In this document: positions 10,501 to 19,631 of the stretch, piece after piece | How the letters are laid out: every line of letters begins with the position of its first letter | How positions within the stretch are numbered: position 1 is the stretch's first letter | Assembly (NCBI GenBank): GCA_021325315.1 | Contig: JAJPHK010000169.1 | Coordinates: forward strand, 1 to 60,547 | Length of the DNA: 60,547 nt | Reading direction: 5' to 3' | Source: Alphaproteobacteria bacterium | GTDB taxonomy: Bacteria; Pseudomonadota; Alphaproteobacteria; Rhizobiales; Xanthobacteraceae | Translations under genes and position numbers: made by a program | Notes under the pieces: model-generated | Told to the model about the DNA's origin: nothing | What the model saw: only the letters and a program-made list of their open reading frames with translations | Database searches by the model: none

Positions 10501-10745
10501 GAATAGACGTAGAGCATGTTCTCCACGCCGTTGATCTGATCCTCGATCGGCGAGACGACGGTATTCGCCACCGTCTCGGCGCTTGCGCCCGGATACTGGC
10601 CGGTGATCGTGACGGTCGGCGGCGCGATCTCGGGATATTGCGCGACCGGCAAGCGCCAGAAGCTCACGGCGCCGACAATCACGAAAACGATCGAGACGAC
10701 AGCGGCAAAGATCGGGCGGTCGATGAAGAAGTGGGAAATGCGCAT
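7560..10745 (-). CDS. RND multidrug efflux permease (HAE1 / AcrB-like)
   Basis: 1061 aa; MRISHFFIDRPIFAAVVSIV, GIVVDDAIVVVENVER, GLAAKNAILIVEFAK. Confidence 0.95.
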   Translation of the reverse strand: MRISHFFIDRPIFAAVVSIVFVIVGAVSFWRLPVAQYPEIAPPTVTITGQYPGASAETVANTVVSPIEDQINGVENMLYVYSNSTSDGRFTISVTFDLGTDLDIAQVQVQNRVQIAQPRLPADVRNIGVVVQKASPDLMMVISLVSPKKTRDQLFISNYATLQIKDVLARVNGVGSITVFGSRDYAMWVWLDPQRLQTLNLTGSDVVAALASQNIQVASGVLNAPPVKEQRAFQIAVQTLGRLSDPAEFSNIVIKETPQAIVRLKDVARVEINGLDYSTAFYRDRDPSVGIAIFQQPGSNALATADNIEKTMKQISGNFPADLEYGILYNPTQFIRESVDAVQHTIFEAIVLVVLVVILFLQTWRAAIIPLLAIPISLIGTFFVMSVFGFTLNNLTLFGLVLAIGIVVDDAIVVVENVERNIERGLSPHDAAVKSMDEVGGALIAIALVLCAVFVPAVFITGISGQFYRQFALTIAGATVISLIVSLTLSPAMCALMLKPHPDQDYVPQGWTAPIARFFNGFNHYFDRLSHAYGRFTARAVRMVVMMLVVYGGVIGIGMLEFYRTPVGFIPQVDQGYLITVGQLPGGASISRTDEVMRRAADIALNIPGIEHVVNVVGFSGATFTNAPNSGAMFCVLAPYDERAKDPRQSAAAIQQELVKRLSSIQEAFLIAVVPPPVRGIGTAGGFRMMIEDRANRGPGALLQATYAMMGRAAQTPGVMQVFSLFENSTPQLYLDIDRAKAQLLGIDVRDVFSALQVYIGSAYVNDFNLLGKTFRVMTQADGPYRLGPEDVLKIRVRNSRGDTVPLGSFTTVKDIAGPYRVPRYNLYTSAELDGIPAPGYSQGQAIQIMEKLAKETLPEGFSYEWTTLAFQQIRAGNTAAFAFILAVVFVFLVLAAQYESLTLPVAVILIVPMCLVAAISGVSLRGMDNNILTQVGFIVLIGLAAKNAILIVEFAKQLEDQGRDRWAAAEEAAHRRLRPILMTSLAFVLGVVPLVIATGAGAELRQALGTAVFFGMIGVTTFGLIFTPVFYIVCRWIAEHAERFWARSQPAAPARRGRTS

Positions 10746-10748
10746 TGT

Positions 10749-12041
10749 CTACTTCTTCTCCGGGTCGGCCTTGGCGGAAGGATCCGACATCGTTTTCTCG
10801 GAGGCCTTAGACCCGGATTCCGGCACGGATTGATAGACCTCCTGCTTGCTTCGTTCCGCGGCCGCCGCACCGGCACCGGGCTGCTTCGGTTGACCCGGCT
10901 GGCCCGGTTGCTGCCCCTCTGGCACCGGCGTCACTTTCACGCCCGGGCGCGCACGCATGAGACCGTTCACGATGACATTGTCGTTCTCGTCGAGGCCCCT
11001 CACGACCCGCAGCTTGCCGTGCAACGCGCCGAGCGTGACGAATTTCTGCTGCACCGTATTCTGGCCGTCGACCACATAGACGAACTTCCGGATCTGTTCG
11101 CTGCCGATCGCCGCATCGGGAACGAGCAGCGCCACGTATGGGCGCGAAGCCGGGACCTGAATGCGCGCAAACATGCCCGGCGTGAACAGGCCCGTCGGAT
11201 TCGGAACCACGGCGCGACCGCGAATCGTACCCGATGATTGATCGATGACGTTGTCGACGAAGTCGATCTTGCCGTCGTGGGTGAAGTCTTGCTCGTCCAG
11301 AAGCTTCAGCTTCACCGGCGTCGAGGTGTAACGCGAATCCGTATCCCGGCCGTTTTGCGCGATACGTTCGTAGCGCAGGAATGCGCCCTCGTCCGCCGTG
11401 AACTCAAAGCGGATCGGATCGATTGAAACGATGGTCGCGAGCAGCGTCGTGTTGCCCGTCGTACCGCCGGTGACCAGGTTGCCGACGGAAACGCGGCGGT
11501 CGCCGATGCGGCCGGTGATCGGAGAGCGCAGCTCGGTGAACTGCAGGTCGAGCTCGGCCTGCTTCACGGCGGCTTCGTTCGAGGCGACGGAGGCTTCGGC
11601 GATACGTTTGGTTTGGATGCGCTGCTCGAACACCTGTTGCGAAATCGTCTTGTCGGCCAAAAGCTTCTGGCCGCGCTCCAAATCCGCCTCGGCATAAGCG
11701 AGATTGGCCCGCGCCTGCGCCAGCGCGCCGCGCGCCTGATCGAGCGTGTTCTGGAACGGCCGCTTGTCGATCGTAAACAGAAGATCGCCTTTTTTCACGA
11801 TCGCGCCGTCGGCGAAATCGATCGAGTCGAGATAGCCGGAAACGCGCGCGCGGATTTCGACCGTGTCGACCGCGACGAAACGGCCGACATACTCATCGTG
11901 ATCGACGACTTCCTGCTTCACGGGATGCGCCACGGTGACGGGCGGCGGCGGCGGCGCCTGCGGCGCCTGTCCGCAATTCGAAAGCGTGAAAGCGATAAAA
12001 ACAGCCGTTAACAGGCGTAGCGGAAATGCAATGCGATTCAT
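10749..12041 (-). CDS. RND efflux periplasmic adaptor (AcrA/MexA-like lipoprotein)
   Basis: Lipobox-like LSNC, VSGYLDSIDFADGAIVKKGDLLFTID motif; immediately upstream of the RND permease; start moved to 12041. Confidence 0.93.
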   Translation of the reverse strand: MNRIAFPLRLLTAVFIAFTLSNCGQAPQAPPPPPVTVAHPVKQEVVDHDEYVGRFVAVDTVEIRARVSGYLDSIDFADGAIVKKGDLLFTIDKRPFQNTLDQARGALAQARANLAYAEADLERGQKLLADKTISQQVFEQRIQTKRIAEASVASNEAAVKQAELDLQFTELRSPITGRIGDRRVSVGNLVTGGTTGNTTLLATIVSIDPIRFEFTADEGAFLRYERIAQNGRDTDSRYTSTPVKLKLLDEQDFTHDGKIDFVDNVIDQSSGTIRGRAVVPNPTGLFTPGMFARIQVPASRPYVALLVPDAAIGSEQIRKFVYVVDGQNTVQQKFVTLGALHGKLRVVRGLDENDNVIVNGLMRARPGVKVTPVPEGQQPGQPGQPKQPGAGAAAAERSKQEVYQSVPESGSKASEKTMSDPSAKADPEKK

Positions 12042-12112
12042 TGGGGTATCCCATGGGTGGGCGCTCATAGCGCATCTGCAGCATGGAGGAAACCCGGAGG
12101 CGTGCTTTACGA

Positions 12113-13681
12113 CTAAATCCGGCCGCCGTCCGTGGATTTGACACCGCTTGCCGTTGCGGCATCGCGCAGCAAACTCCTGAGCCAGTCCCGGCCGAGGAAT
12201 ATGACAATCAGCGCCGCGTACAGAATTGTTCCGCCTGCGAGCAAAATAAGCAGCAATATTTCTTCGCGAAAATGTGACAGGCCGACATACGAAGCGGCGA
12301 AATACTGTCCTGCGTAGAACGCAAGGCCAAGCACAGTCCCAATCATGGCGAAGAACGCAAGATGATTCGTGCTTACCGCCGGACGCTCAAACCTTAGTCT
12401 ATGTGCGGCCCAGATCAGGAGGATGAGGTTGAGCCAGGCGCCCGCCGCGGTCGCGAGCGCCAGCCCCACCTGCGCGAGCGGGCCGGTAAGTACGATTTTC
12501 AATAAAATATTCACGAAAACCGCCGTGAGCGCTGCTTTTACGGGTGTCGCCGTATTGCCGCGCGCGAGAAACGGCGCGGTGAAGCTCCGCATCAGCATGA
12601 AGGGAACGAGTCCCGTCGCATAGGCGGCGAGCGTCGCGGCGGCGGCGATCGCGTCGGCCGGCGTAAACGCGCCCCGCATGAACAGCGCGCGCATAATAAG
12701 GTCGGGAATGGCGATCGCGGCCGCAACAAAAGGAACGGCGATCAAGAGCGAAAGCTCGATCGCCCTGCCCTGCGAAGCCGCGGCGCCCGCTTCGTCATTC
12801 GCCGCCAGCCGCCGCGACATTTCCGGAAGCAACACAATGCCGATGGCAATTGCCACGACGCCGATGGGGAGCTGGTTGATGCGGTCGGCATAATAGAGTG
12901 CGGAGAGCGAACCCGCCGGCAGGAATGTCGCGATCATGGTGTCGGCGAAGAGCGCAAGCTGCACGCCGCCCGCGCCGATGATCGCGGGGCCGAGCGCCTT
13001 CAGAAACCGCTTGGTCGGCTCGTCGAGTTTCGGAAGCCGGAAGCGGAAGCCAAAGCCGTGCTTCTCGGCGTCGATATCCACCGCGATCACCTGCAGAATG
13101 CCGGAGATCAGCACGCCCCAGGCCGCCGCGTGCCCGGCGCTCGGGAACCACGCCGCGACCAGCAGCGCCCCCGCCATGCAGACATTCAGCAGCACAGGCG
13201 CCCCCGCCGCGGTGGCAAAACGCTGATTGGCGTTGAGCGTGCCGGAAATCATCGCGAGCATCGCGGTCAGACCGAGATACGGGAAGGTGATCCGCGTCAG
13301 CGTAACCGCGAGATCGAAGCGCGCGGGATCGTCCGAGAGTCCCGGCGCGAGCAGTTTCACCATCTGCGGCGTGAAGATCCACGCGAGCGCCAGAAGAAAA
13401 GTTTGAACGAGCAAGAGACCTGTTCCGATTTCGTCGGCGAAATCTCGGGCCTTCTGTTGCCCGTCCTGCTCCAGCCTGCGCGCATAGGCGGGCACGAAGG
13501 CGTTCGAGAACGCGCCCTCCGCGAAAATCGCCCGGAAATGGTTAGGCAGGCGAAACGCGACAAGAAACGCATCCGCGATCGGGCCCGCGCCGAGGATCGC
13601 CGCCATTACGATGTCGCGCACGAAGCCGGTGACGCGCGAGATCAGCGTCCAGCCTCCGACGGTGAAGATGTTTTTGATCAT
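12113..13681 (-). CDS. murJ: Lipid II flippase MurJ (MviN)
   Basis: 522 aa; GGWTLISRVTGFVRDIVMAAILGAGPIADAFLVAFRLPN. Confidence 0.95.
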   Translation of the reverse strand: MIKNIFTVGGWTLISRVTGFVRDIVMAAILGAGPIADAFLVAFRLPNHFRAIFAEGAFSNAFVPAYARRLEQDGQQKARDFADEIGTGLLLVQTFLLALAWIFTPQMVKLLAPGLSDDPARFDLAVTLTRITFPYLGLTAMLAMISGTLNANQRFATAAGAPVLLNVCMAGALLVAAWFPSAGHAAAWGVLISGILQVIAVDIDAEKHGFGFRFRLPKLDEPTKRFLKALGPAIIGAGGVQLALFADTMIATFLPAGSLSALYYADRINQLPIGVVAIAIGIVLLPEMSRRLAANDEAGAAASQGRAIELSLLIAVPFVAAAIAIPDLIMRALFMRGAFTPADAIAAAATLAAYATGLVPFMLMRSFTAPFLARGNTATPVKAALTAVFVNILLKIVLTGPLAQVGLALATAAGAWLNLILLIWAAHRLRFERPAVSTNHLAFFAMIGTVLGLAFYAGQYFAASYVGLSHFREEILLLILLAGGTILYAALIVIFLGRDWLRSLLRDAATASGVKSTDGGRI

Positions 13682-13715
13682 CGGCGCATATTCCCTGCGC
13701 GAAGGAGCGCCAAAT

Positions 13716-13850
13716 CCCTCCCCCTCACCCTCGAAACGTCTCGCTCGCGCTCGACGTTTCTCTTCCCTCTCCCCCTCCCGAATTCGGGAGGGGGAGAGGG
13801 AAAGGGAGCGGCGAAGCCGCGACCGGGTGAGAGGGAGGGAAAAGAAATCT
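13716..13850. repeat. Composite palindromic element with a 40-nt perfect palindrome core
   Basis: Core 13763-13802 ttccctctccccctcccgaattcgggagggggagagggaa, flanked by outer inverted arms (tccctccccctcaccc / gggtgagagggaggga). Confidence 0.75.
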
Positions 13851-13889
13851 GCGGCGTAAATAATTTTATTGCAGAATTCTGCAGCAATC

Positions 13890-15044
13890 TCAGCCGACCA
13901 GCGCGCGCTTCACCGCATCCACAATGCGGTCCTGCGTCGACTCGTCGAGATAGGCGTGCATCGGAAGCGAGATCACTTCGTGCGAAAGTTTCTCGGTGAC
14001 CGGCAAGCCGCCGTCCGCCGCCGGAAACTTCTTGTAGGCTTCGTGCCGGTGCGGAGGCTTCGCGTAATAAATCGCGGTCGGAATGCCTTCGGCCTTCAGC
14101 GCGGCGGCCAAGCCGTCGCGGCGCCCGGGTTGCACGCGAATCGTGTATTGCGCCCATACCGAAGTGTAACCTTCCGGCACGCGCGGGACGATGGCGTATT
14201 GGCCGAGCTTTTCGCTGTAACGGGCCGCGATTTTATTGCGCGCCGCGATTTCAGCCGGGAAAATCTTGAGTTTTTCAAGGAGTACTGCGGCCTGGATCGT
14301 GTCGAGCCGGCCTGTGATGCCAATGTGGGAGAACTCGGGCTTGCCGGGCAACTGGCCGTGCACACGCAGGCCACGTATGAGCTCCGCAAGCTCGTCGTCA
14401 TTGGTGAACACAGCACCGCCGTCGCCGTAGCAGCCCAAGGGCTTCGCCGGGAAAAAGCTCGTCGCCGCCGCCAAGCCGATGCCGCCGATTTTCTTTGCTT
14501 TGTAGACGCCGCCGAATCCTTGCGCCGCATCGTCGAGCACGAAGAGTTTGTTCTCTTCCGCGACCGCGGCGACCGCGTCATGATCGGCGGGCAGCCCGAA
14601 CAAATCGACCGGAATCACCGCTTTCGGCTTCAACCCGAGCTTCTTCGCGGTCGCGATCGCCTTCTTCAGGCTCTCTACATCCATGTTAAACGTGTCTTCG
14701 TGCACGTCGACGAAGACAGGCGTGGCGCCGACAAGCGCGACGACCTCGCAAGTAGCGGCGAAGGTGAAGGACGGGCAGAAAACGGCGTCGCCGGGCCCGA
14801 TCTTCTTGGCGAGCAGCACGAGCATCAGCGCGTCGGTGCCGCTCGCGCAGGAAATCGTGTGTTTCACGCCCGCGAAGCTTGAGAGCTGCCCTTCCAGCTC
14901 GCGCACCTCCGGGCCAAGAATGAACTGGCAGTGATCGAGAACTTTCGCCACCGCTTCGTCGATCGCTTCGCCGAGCCTTTTGCGTTGCGCGCCGATATCG
15001 ATGAACGGAATCGGTTTTATCTCGGGGCGAGCGTGCTGGTTCAT
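13890..15044 (-). CDS. DegT/DnrJ/EryC1/StrS family sugar aminotransferase (GnnB/WbpE-like)
   Basis: PFIDIGAQRKRL, SCASGTDALMLVL, ATSFFPAKPLGCYGDGGAVFTN (PLP Lys); start moved to 15044. Confidence 0.9.
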   Translation of the reverse strand: MNQHARPEIKPIPFIDIGAQRKRLGEAIDEAVAKVLDHCQFILGPEVRELEGQLSSFAGVKHTISCASGTDALMLVLLAKKIGPGDAVFCPSFTFAATCEVVALVGATPVFVDVHEDTFNMDVESLKKAIATAKKLGLKPKAVIPVDLFGLPADHDAVAAVAEENKLFVLDDAAQGFGGVYKAKKIGGIGLAAATSFFPAKPLGCYGDGGAVFTNDDELAELIRGLRVHGQLPGKPEFSHIGITGRLDTIQAAVLLEKLKIFPAEIAARNKIAARYSEKLGQYAIVPRVPEGYTSVWAQYTIRVQPGRRDGLAAALKAEGIPTAIYYAKPPHRHEAYKKFPAADGGLPVTEKLSHEVISLPMHAYLDESTQDRIVDAVKRALVG

Positions 15045-15063
15045 CGCAATCTCAGCTCGACGA

Positions 15064-16068
15064 TCAACCGGCGACCGCACGCGGCCCGCGCTTCGGCACC
15101 GCTATGCCGCCCTTGAGGCACTGAATCGCGATCTCGAGGCTGGAAACGCCCTCGTCGCCGCCCACGAGCGGTTTTTCGTCTTCGCGGACCGCCTTGATGA
15201 AGGCGAGAAGCTCCGCGCGCAGCGGTTCGGCATGGCCCACCGAAAGATGCCGCATGGAATAGCTGCCGTCCGGCTGGAAGCCGAAGCACTCCGTCACCTG
15301 CCGCGTGAGCAAGTCGCCGATCACGTATTTGTCGCGCGTCGCGACATGCACGGTGCGCGCCTTGAACGGCGTGAGCCAGTTGGTGTTGATGTGCGCGAGC
15401 ACGCCCGACGCCGTGCGGAACTGCAGGAGCGCGATGTCCTCGCGCTCCGCGATCGCGCGCGTGAGCTGCGGCTGCACCTCGACGATTTCGGATTCGGTGA
15501 ACCAGCGGATCAGGTCGATGTCGTGCACGGCAAGATCGGTGACGACGCCGACATTCGACATGCGCGGCGGGAAGGGGCCGACCCGGGTGATTGCGATCGA
15601 AAGGATTTCCTGGCTGGAGATCGCCTGCTTGATCGCCTGCACGGTCGGATTGAACCGCTCGACATGGCCGACCATGAGCTTCACGCCCTTGCGGCGCGCG
15701 GCGGCGACGATCGCGCGTCCCTCTTCCACGCTCGGCGCGATCGGTTTTTCGACGAGAATATCAACGCCCGCCTCGATGCAATCGAGCGCGATCTCGTGAT
15801 GCAGATGCGTCGGCGCCGCGATGATCACCGCGTCGAGACCGAGCGCCAAAAGCGATTTATGATCGGCAACCGCCTTGCAGCCCAAGAGGCCCGCGATTTT
15901 TCCGGCGACCGCCGCATCCGGATCGGCGATCGCAACAAGCTCGATGCCCGGAAGTTCGGCGAGCACGCGCGCATGGTTCGAGCCCATGACGCCGCTGCCT
16001 ACGATTCCGAAGCGCAAATTTTCCGAGGGGGATTTTTCGCGCGCGTTGGCGCGTACACCCGATGTCAT
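15064..16068 (-). CDS. Gfo/Idh/MocA family NAD(P)-dependent oxidoreductase (GnnA/WbpB-like)
   Basis: FGIVGSGVMGSNHARVL Rossmann motif; VEKPIAPSVEEG; VGHVERFNP. Confidence 0.88.
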   Translation of the reverse strand: MTSGVRANAREKSPSENLRFGIVGSGVMGSNHARVLAELPGIELVAIADPDAAVAGKIAGLLGCKAVADHKSLLALGLDAVIIAAPTHLHHEIALDCIEAGVDILVEKPIAPSVEEGRAIVAAARRKGVKLMVGHVERFNPTVQAIKQAISSQEILSIAITRVGPFPPRMSNVGVVTDLAVHDIDLIRWFTESEIVEVQPQLTRAIAEREDIALLQFRTASGVLAHINTNWLTPFKARTVHVATRDKYVIGDLLTRQVTECFGFQPDGSYSMRHLSVGHAEPLRAELLAFIKAVREDEKPLVGGDEGVSSLEIAIQCLKGGIAVPKRGPRAVAG

Positions 16069-16196
16069 CCGATTTCCCCTAGATTCCCTAGGTCTTGTCT
16101 AACATGAGGCACCTGTGTGGCGCGACCCGCGCGCCGCGCAATACCGTCACAAATGATTTCAATGGTTTACAGCGCGGATTACGTGCGGTGCATGCC

Positions 16197-16952
16197 CTAC
16201 TCGGCGGCAGTTCGCCGCACGCCGCCGGTTTCCAGCGTTAATCCCGCGGCTAGCGTGTCGGCACGAAATGCTTTCACACCGTCGAGCGAGAGTTCTTCCG
16301 CGGTTTTGGTGCCGAGCGCTGTGAGCTTTTTGAGAATGTCGGCGGGCGCCGTGATGATGTGGCAGCCCATACGGTCCGCCTCGATCACGTTCCACACTTC
16401 GCGCGTCGAAGCCCAGATCACTTCCACTTGCTTCGTCGCGCGCGCTTCTTTCACCGCGGCCTCGACGAGCGGAACGTAATCGATGCCCAGATCCGCGAGC
16501 CGGCCGGCGAAGACGGAAACGATTCCGCCCGGCCCTTGCGAGAGCGCGAGCGTCGCCTTCTTCGCCTGTTCCACCGTCGTCACCACCGTGACGTTGATCT
16601 TCACGCCCTCGCCCGAGAGCCGCCGGATGGCGTCGGTCAGCATCTCCCCTTTGGTGTTGATGATCGGGAGCTTGACGTAAACATTCTTGCCCCAGGCCGT
16701 GATCAGCCGCGCTTCCGCGATCATCTGGTCGATATCGTCGGAAATGACCTCGAAGGAAATGTGTTTGTCCGGCACCGCCGCGACGAGCTCGCGCGCATAG
16801 CTCTCGTAATCCTTCACCCCCGCCTTCTTCAGGAGCGACGGATTGGTGGTGAAGCCCGCGATATGCTTCTGCTTCGCCATTTCCACGATCTGCGCCTTGT
16901 CGGCGCCGTCGGTGAACAGCTTCACTTTGAGTGAGGCAAGCGTGGTGGCCAT
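16197..16952 (-). CDS. Transaldolase family protein
   Basis: GFTTNPSLL, NVYVKLPIINTKGE (Schiff-base Lys), INVTVVTTVEQA. Confidence 0.88.
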   Translation of the reverse strand: MATTLASLKVKLFTDGADKAQIVEMAKQKHIAGFTTNPSLLKKAGVKDYESYARELVAAVPDKHISFEVISDDIDQMIAEARLITAWGKNVYVKLPIINTKGEMLTDAIRRLSGEGVKINVTVVTTVEQAKKATLALSQGPGGIVSVFAGRLADLGIDYVPLVEAAVKEARATKQVEVIWASTREVWNVIEADRMGCHIITAPADILKKLTALGTKTAEELSLDGVKAFRADTLAAGLTLETGGVRRTAAE

Positions 16953-17039
16953 GGCATCTCCAGGGAAAGGGTCGGCTTGCGTTATAGCCGATAACGGGGC
17001 TATTCGGGCGCGCGGCCCCCGTCAAGTCCGGCGCGGTTT

Positions 17040-17993
17040 ATGACCGAAATCCTCTTTATCAAGACCTCCTCGATGGGTGATGTGCTCCATCACATGCCGG
17101 CCGTGACCGAGGCGAAGCGGCACTTTCCGGGCGCGCGCATCACCTGGGTGGTGGACGAGATGTATGCGCCGCTAGCCGCGCTTCACCCTGCCGTGGACGA
17201 AATCATCACCATCGCGCAGCGGCGCTGGCGGAAGAGAATTTTCAGCGCGCAATCGTGGCGGGAATTTTTTACCGCCGTGAAAAAGCTGCGGGCGCGGAAT
17301 TTCGACAAGGTCATCGACACCCAGGGGCTCGTTCGCACTGCGCTCATGGGCAAGCTCGCGCGCGGCGAGCGGCACGGCTACGACGCCGCGAGCATCCGCG
17401 AACCTTTTGCGGCACGTTTTTACGATGTGAATCACAAAGTCGGCTGGGATCTGCATGTGATCGCGCGCAACCGTACGCTCACCGCCCGCGCGCTCTGTTA
17501 TGAAGTGCAAGATGAGCCAGACTACGGCTTCGACCGCAAAAAGATTCAGCCGAGCGCGAGCGGCAACTACGCGATCATCTTCCACGCCACTGCCAAAACC
17601 AAAAAAGAATGGCCGGAAGAACGCTGGATCGAGGTTGGACGGGCGCTCGCGAAACGCGGTCTCGAAGTCGTGCTGCCTTGGGGCAACGATGTCGAGCGCG
17701 CGCGCAGCGAACGGATCGCCGCACAGGTGCCGAACGCGCGCGTGCCGGAACGCGTGCCGATCATGGAGGTCGCAAAGCTGATCGCCGGCGCGAAGATCGT
17801 TTGCGGCGTCGATACAGGTTTCCTGCACATCGCCGCAGCGCTCGGCGTGCCGGTGGTCGCGGTCTTCACGATCGCCAAATCACACACGGCGATCCCGGTC
17901 GGCCCCGGCCCTGTCGAGATGATCGGCGCGGCGAACGGCTTGCCGGAAGTACGGGACGTGATTGCGGCGATAGAGAAAGTCACCAAGACTTAG
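17040..17993 (+). CDS. waaC: LPS heptosyltransferase I
   Basis: MTEILFIKTSSMGDVLHHMPAVTEA..., VDTGFLHIAAALGVPVVAVF (GT9). Confidence 0.92.
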   Translation: MTEILFIKTSSMGDVLHHMPAVTEAKRHFPGARITWVVDEMYAPLAALHPAVDEIITIAQRRWRKRIFSAQSWREFFTAVKKLRARNFDKVIDTQGLVRTALMGKLARGERHGYDAASIREPFAARFYDVNHKVGWDLHVIARNRTLTARALCYEVQDEPDYGFDRKKIQPSASGNYAIIFHATAKTKKEWPEERWIEVGRALAKRGLEVVLPWGNDVERARSERIAAQVPNARVPERVPIMEVAKLIAGAKIVCGVDTGFLHIAAALGVPVVAVFTIAKSHTAIPVGPGPVEMIGAANGLPEVRDVIAAIEKVTKT

Positions 17994-17998
17994 TTCAT

Positions 17999-18088
17999 CG
18001 TCATGCCCGCACTTGTTGCGGGCATCCACGCCTTGCTTTCTTGAAATTCGGAAAAGACGTGGATGGCCGGGACAAGCCCGGCCATGAC
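17999..18088. repeat. Palindromic intergenic repeat, same family as 405-490 and 1557-1652
   Basis: cgtcatgcccgcacttgttgcgggcatccacgcc...gacgtggatggccgggacaagcccggccatgac. Confidence 0.8.
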
Positions 18089-18089
18089 A

Positions 18090-19100
18090 TCAATTCTTCT
18101 TCAACGCCCTCATCGTCGCCTGGAACACTTCCTCGACCGGAATGTCCTCGGTCGTGCGGTTGCGCACGTCGTTGTCGCCGGGCTTGCGCCACGGCGCCTC
18201 GATGATCGCCGAAATCGGATTGAGCGGCGCCCAGTGCCACGGGCTTGTCGGCCCGAATAGGCCGACGGTCGGAGTGCCGATCGCGGCGGCGATGTGCATG
18301 AGCCCGGAGTCGTTCGACACGGCGGCGTTCGCCGCGGCGAGCTGCAGGATGCCGTTGCGCAAATCGTTGCTGGTAAGATCCTGCGCATAGCGGCCGTTCG
18401 CGGAAATGAGCTGCGCGTAATTCTTTTCGCTCGGTCCGCCCACGACCCAGACGTCACACCCCTCGCCCGTGAGCTTCTTCGCGAGGTCCGCATAGCGCAA
18501 TTCCGGCCAGCGCTTGCCCGGCCCGACTGCGCCCGGACAAAGCGCCACGGCCGGACGCCCCGTTTCTTTCAGCCCAACGCGCGCACGCCACGCCACGATC
18601 TCTTCCTTCGGCACGACGATCTCGGGAAGAGGCCATTCCTTCGGCAGCTTCGCCCCCTTCGGCAGAGCGAGCGCTGCGCACTGGTCGATCATGCGCGGCA
18701 GTTTCTTTTCGCCGTAGCGCACGTCGGTGAGCAGCCCGTAGCGCATCTCGCCGACAAAGCCGACACGCTCGGGAATGCCCGCAAGATAAGAAGGCAGCGC
18801 CGCCTTCCATTTGCGCGACATGATCAACGCGGTGCCGTAATGCTCGGGTGCGAGTTTCGCAGCAAGTTCCGCGTTCTCTTTATACGCAAGCCTGCGCCGC
18901 GGAATGTCGTGTACGATCGCCTTGCGCACACCCGGCATGTAGTCGGCCATCGGCGCGCAGAGCGTGGAGCTCACGATATCGACCGGCCGGTGCGGAAAGC
19001 GCTCCTTCAGCACCTTCACCACCGAGTGGCAGCGCACGAAATCGCCGATCCAAACATACGGCACGAGCAAAATCGGCCGCTCGTCGCGGAGCCGGGTCAT
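18090..19100 (-). CDS. waaF: LPS heptosyltransferase II
   Basis: GT9 fold; WIGDFVRCHSVVKVLKERFP, CPGAVGPGKRWP, NDSGLMHIAAAIGTPTVGLFGPTSPWHWAPL; start moved to 19100. Confidence 0.9.
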   Translation of the reverse strand: MTRLRDERPILLVPYVWIGDFVRCHSVVKVLKERFPHRPVDIVSSTLCAPMADYMPGVRKAIVHDIPRRRLAYKENAELAAKLAPEHYGTALIMSRKWKAALPSYLAGIPERVGFVGEMRYGLLTDVRYGEKKLPRMIDQCAALALPKGAKLPKEWPLPEIVVPKEEIVAWRARVGLKETGRPAVALCPGAVGPGKRWPELRYADLAKKLTGEGCDVWVVGGPSEKNYAQLISANGRYAQDLTSNDLRNGILQLAAANAAVSNDSGLMHIAAAIGTPTVGLFGPTSPWHWAPLNPISAIIEAPWRKPGDNDVRNRTTEDIPVEEVFQATMRALKKN

Positions 19101-19621
19101 CGCTTCACACCCGGAATATGCGTGCGCACGAAATCGAGAAGATTGCCGCCGGTGAACAGAAGCGGCGTAATCCCCGCGCCGCGCGCCGCCTGCATATCGC
19201 TTTCCTTGTCGCCGATCAGAAAGCTTTTCTCTTTCAACACCGGCCAGAACTTCATCAGGTCTTCGATCATGCCGCAGCCGGGCTTGCGCCAGTCGGAGAC
19301 GCGCCGGAAGTGAGGGATTGTTCCTTCCGGGTGAAACGGGCAATGCCGCCAGTCGTCGATATGCGCGCCAGCACGGTTGAATTCCAAATTCATGTAATCG
19401 TGCAACGCCTGCATGTCGTCTTCGGAATAAAGCCCGCGCGCGATGCCGGACTGGTTGGTCGCGACGAACGCATAATAGCTCGCATCGTTCACGGCTTTCA
19501 CGGCCTCGATCGCGCCCTCGATCCATTCGAAGTTCTTGCGATTGGAAACATAGCCGTGATCGACATTCAAAACGCCGTCGCGGTCGAAAAATACGGCGGG
19601 ACGCGGCGTTCGCTCGGTCAT
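19097..19621 (-). CDS. gmhB: D-glycero-beta-D-manno-heptose 1,7-bisphosphate 7-phosphatase
   Basis: HAD motifs AVFFDRDGVLNVDHGYV, ATNQSGIARGLY, CPFHPEGT; overlaps waaF by 4 nt. Confidence 0.92.
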   Translation of the reverse strand: MTERTPRPAVFFDRDGVLNVDHGYVSNRKNFEWIEGAIEAVKAVNDASYYAFVATNQSGIARGLYSEDDMQALHDYMNLEFNRAGAHIDDWRHCPFHPEGTIPHFRRVSDWRKPGCGMIEDLMKFWPVLKEKSFLIGDKESDMQAARGAGITPLLFTGGNLLDFVRTHIPGVKR

Positions 19622-19631
19622 TTCTCTTTGG

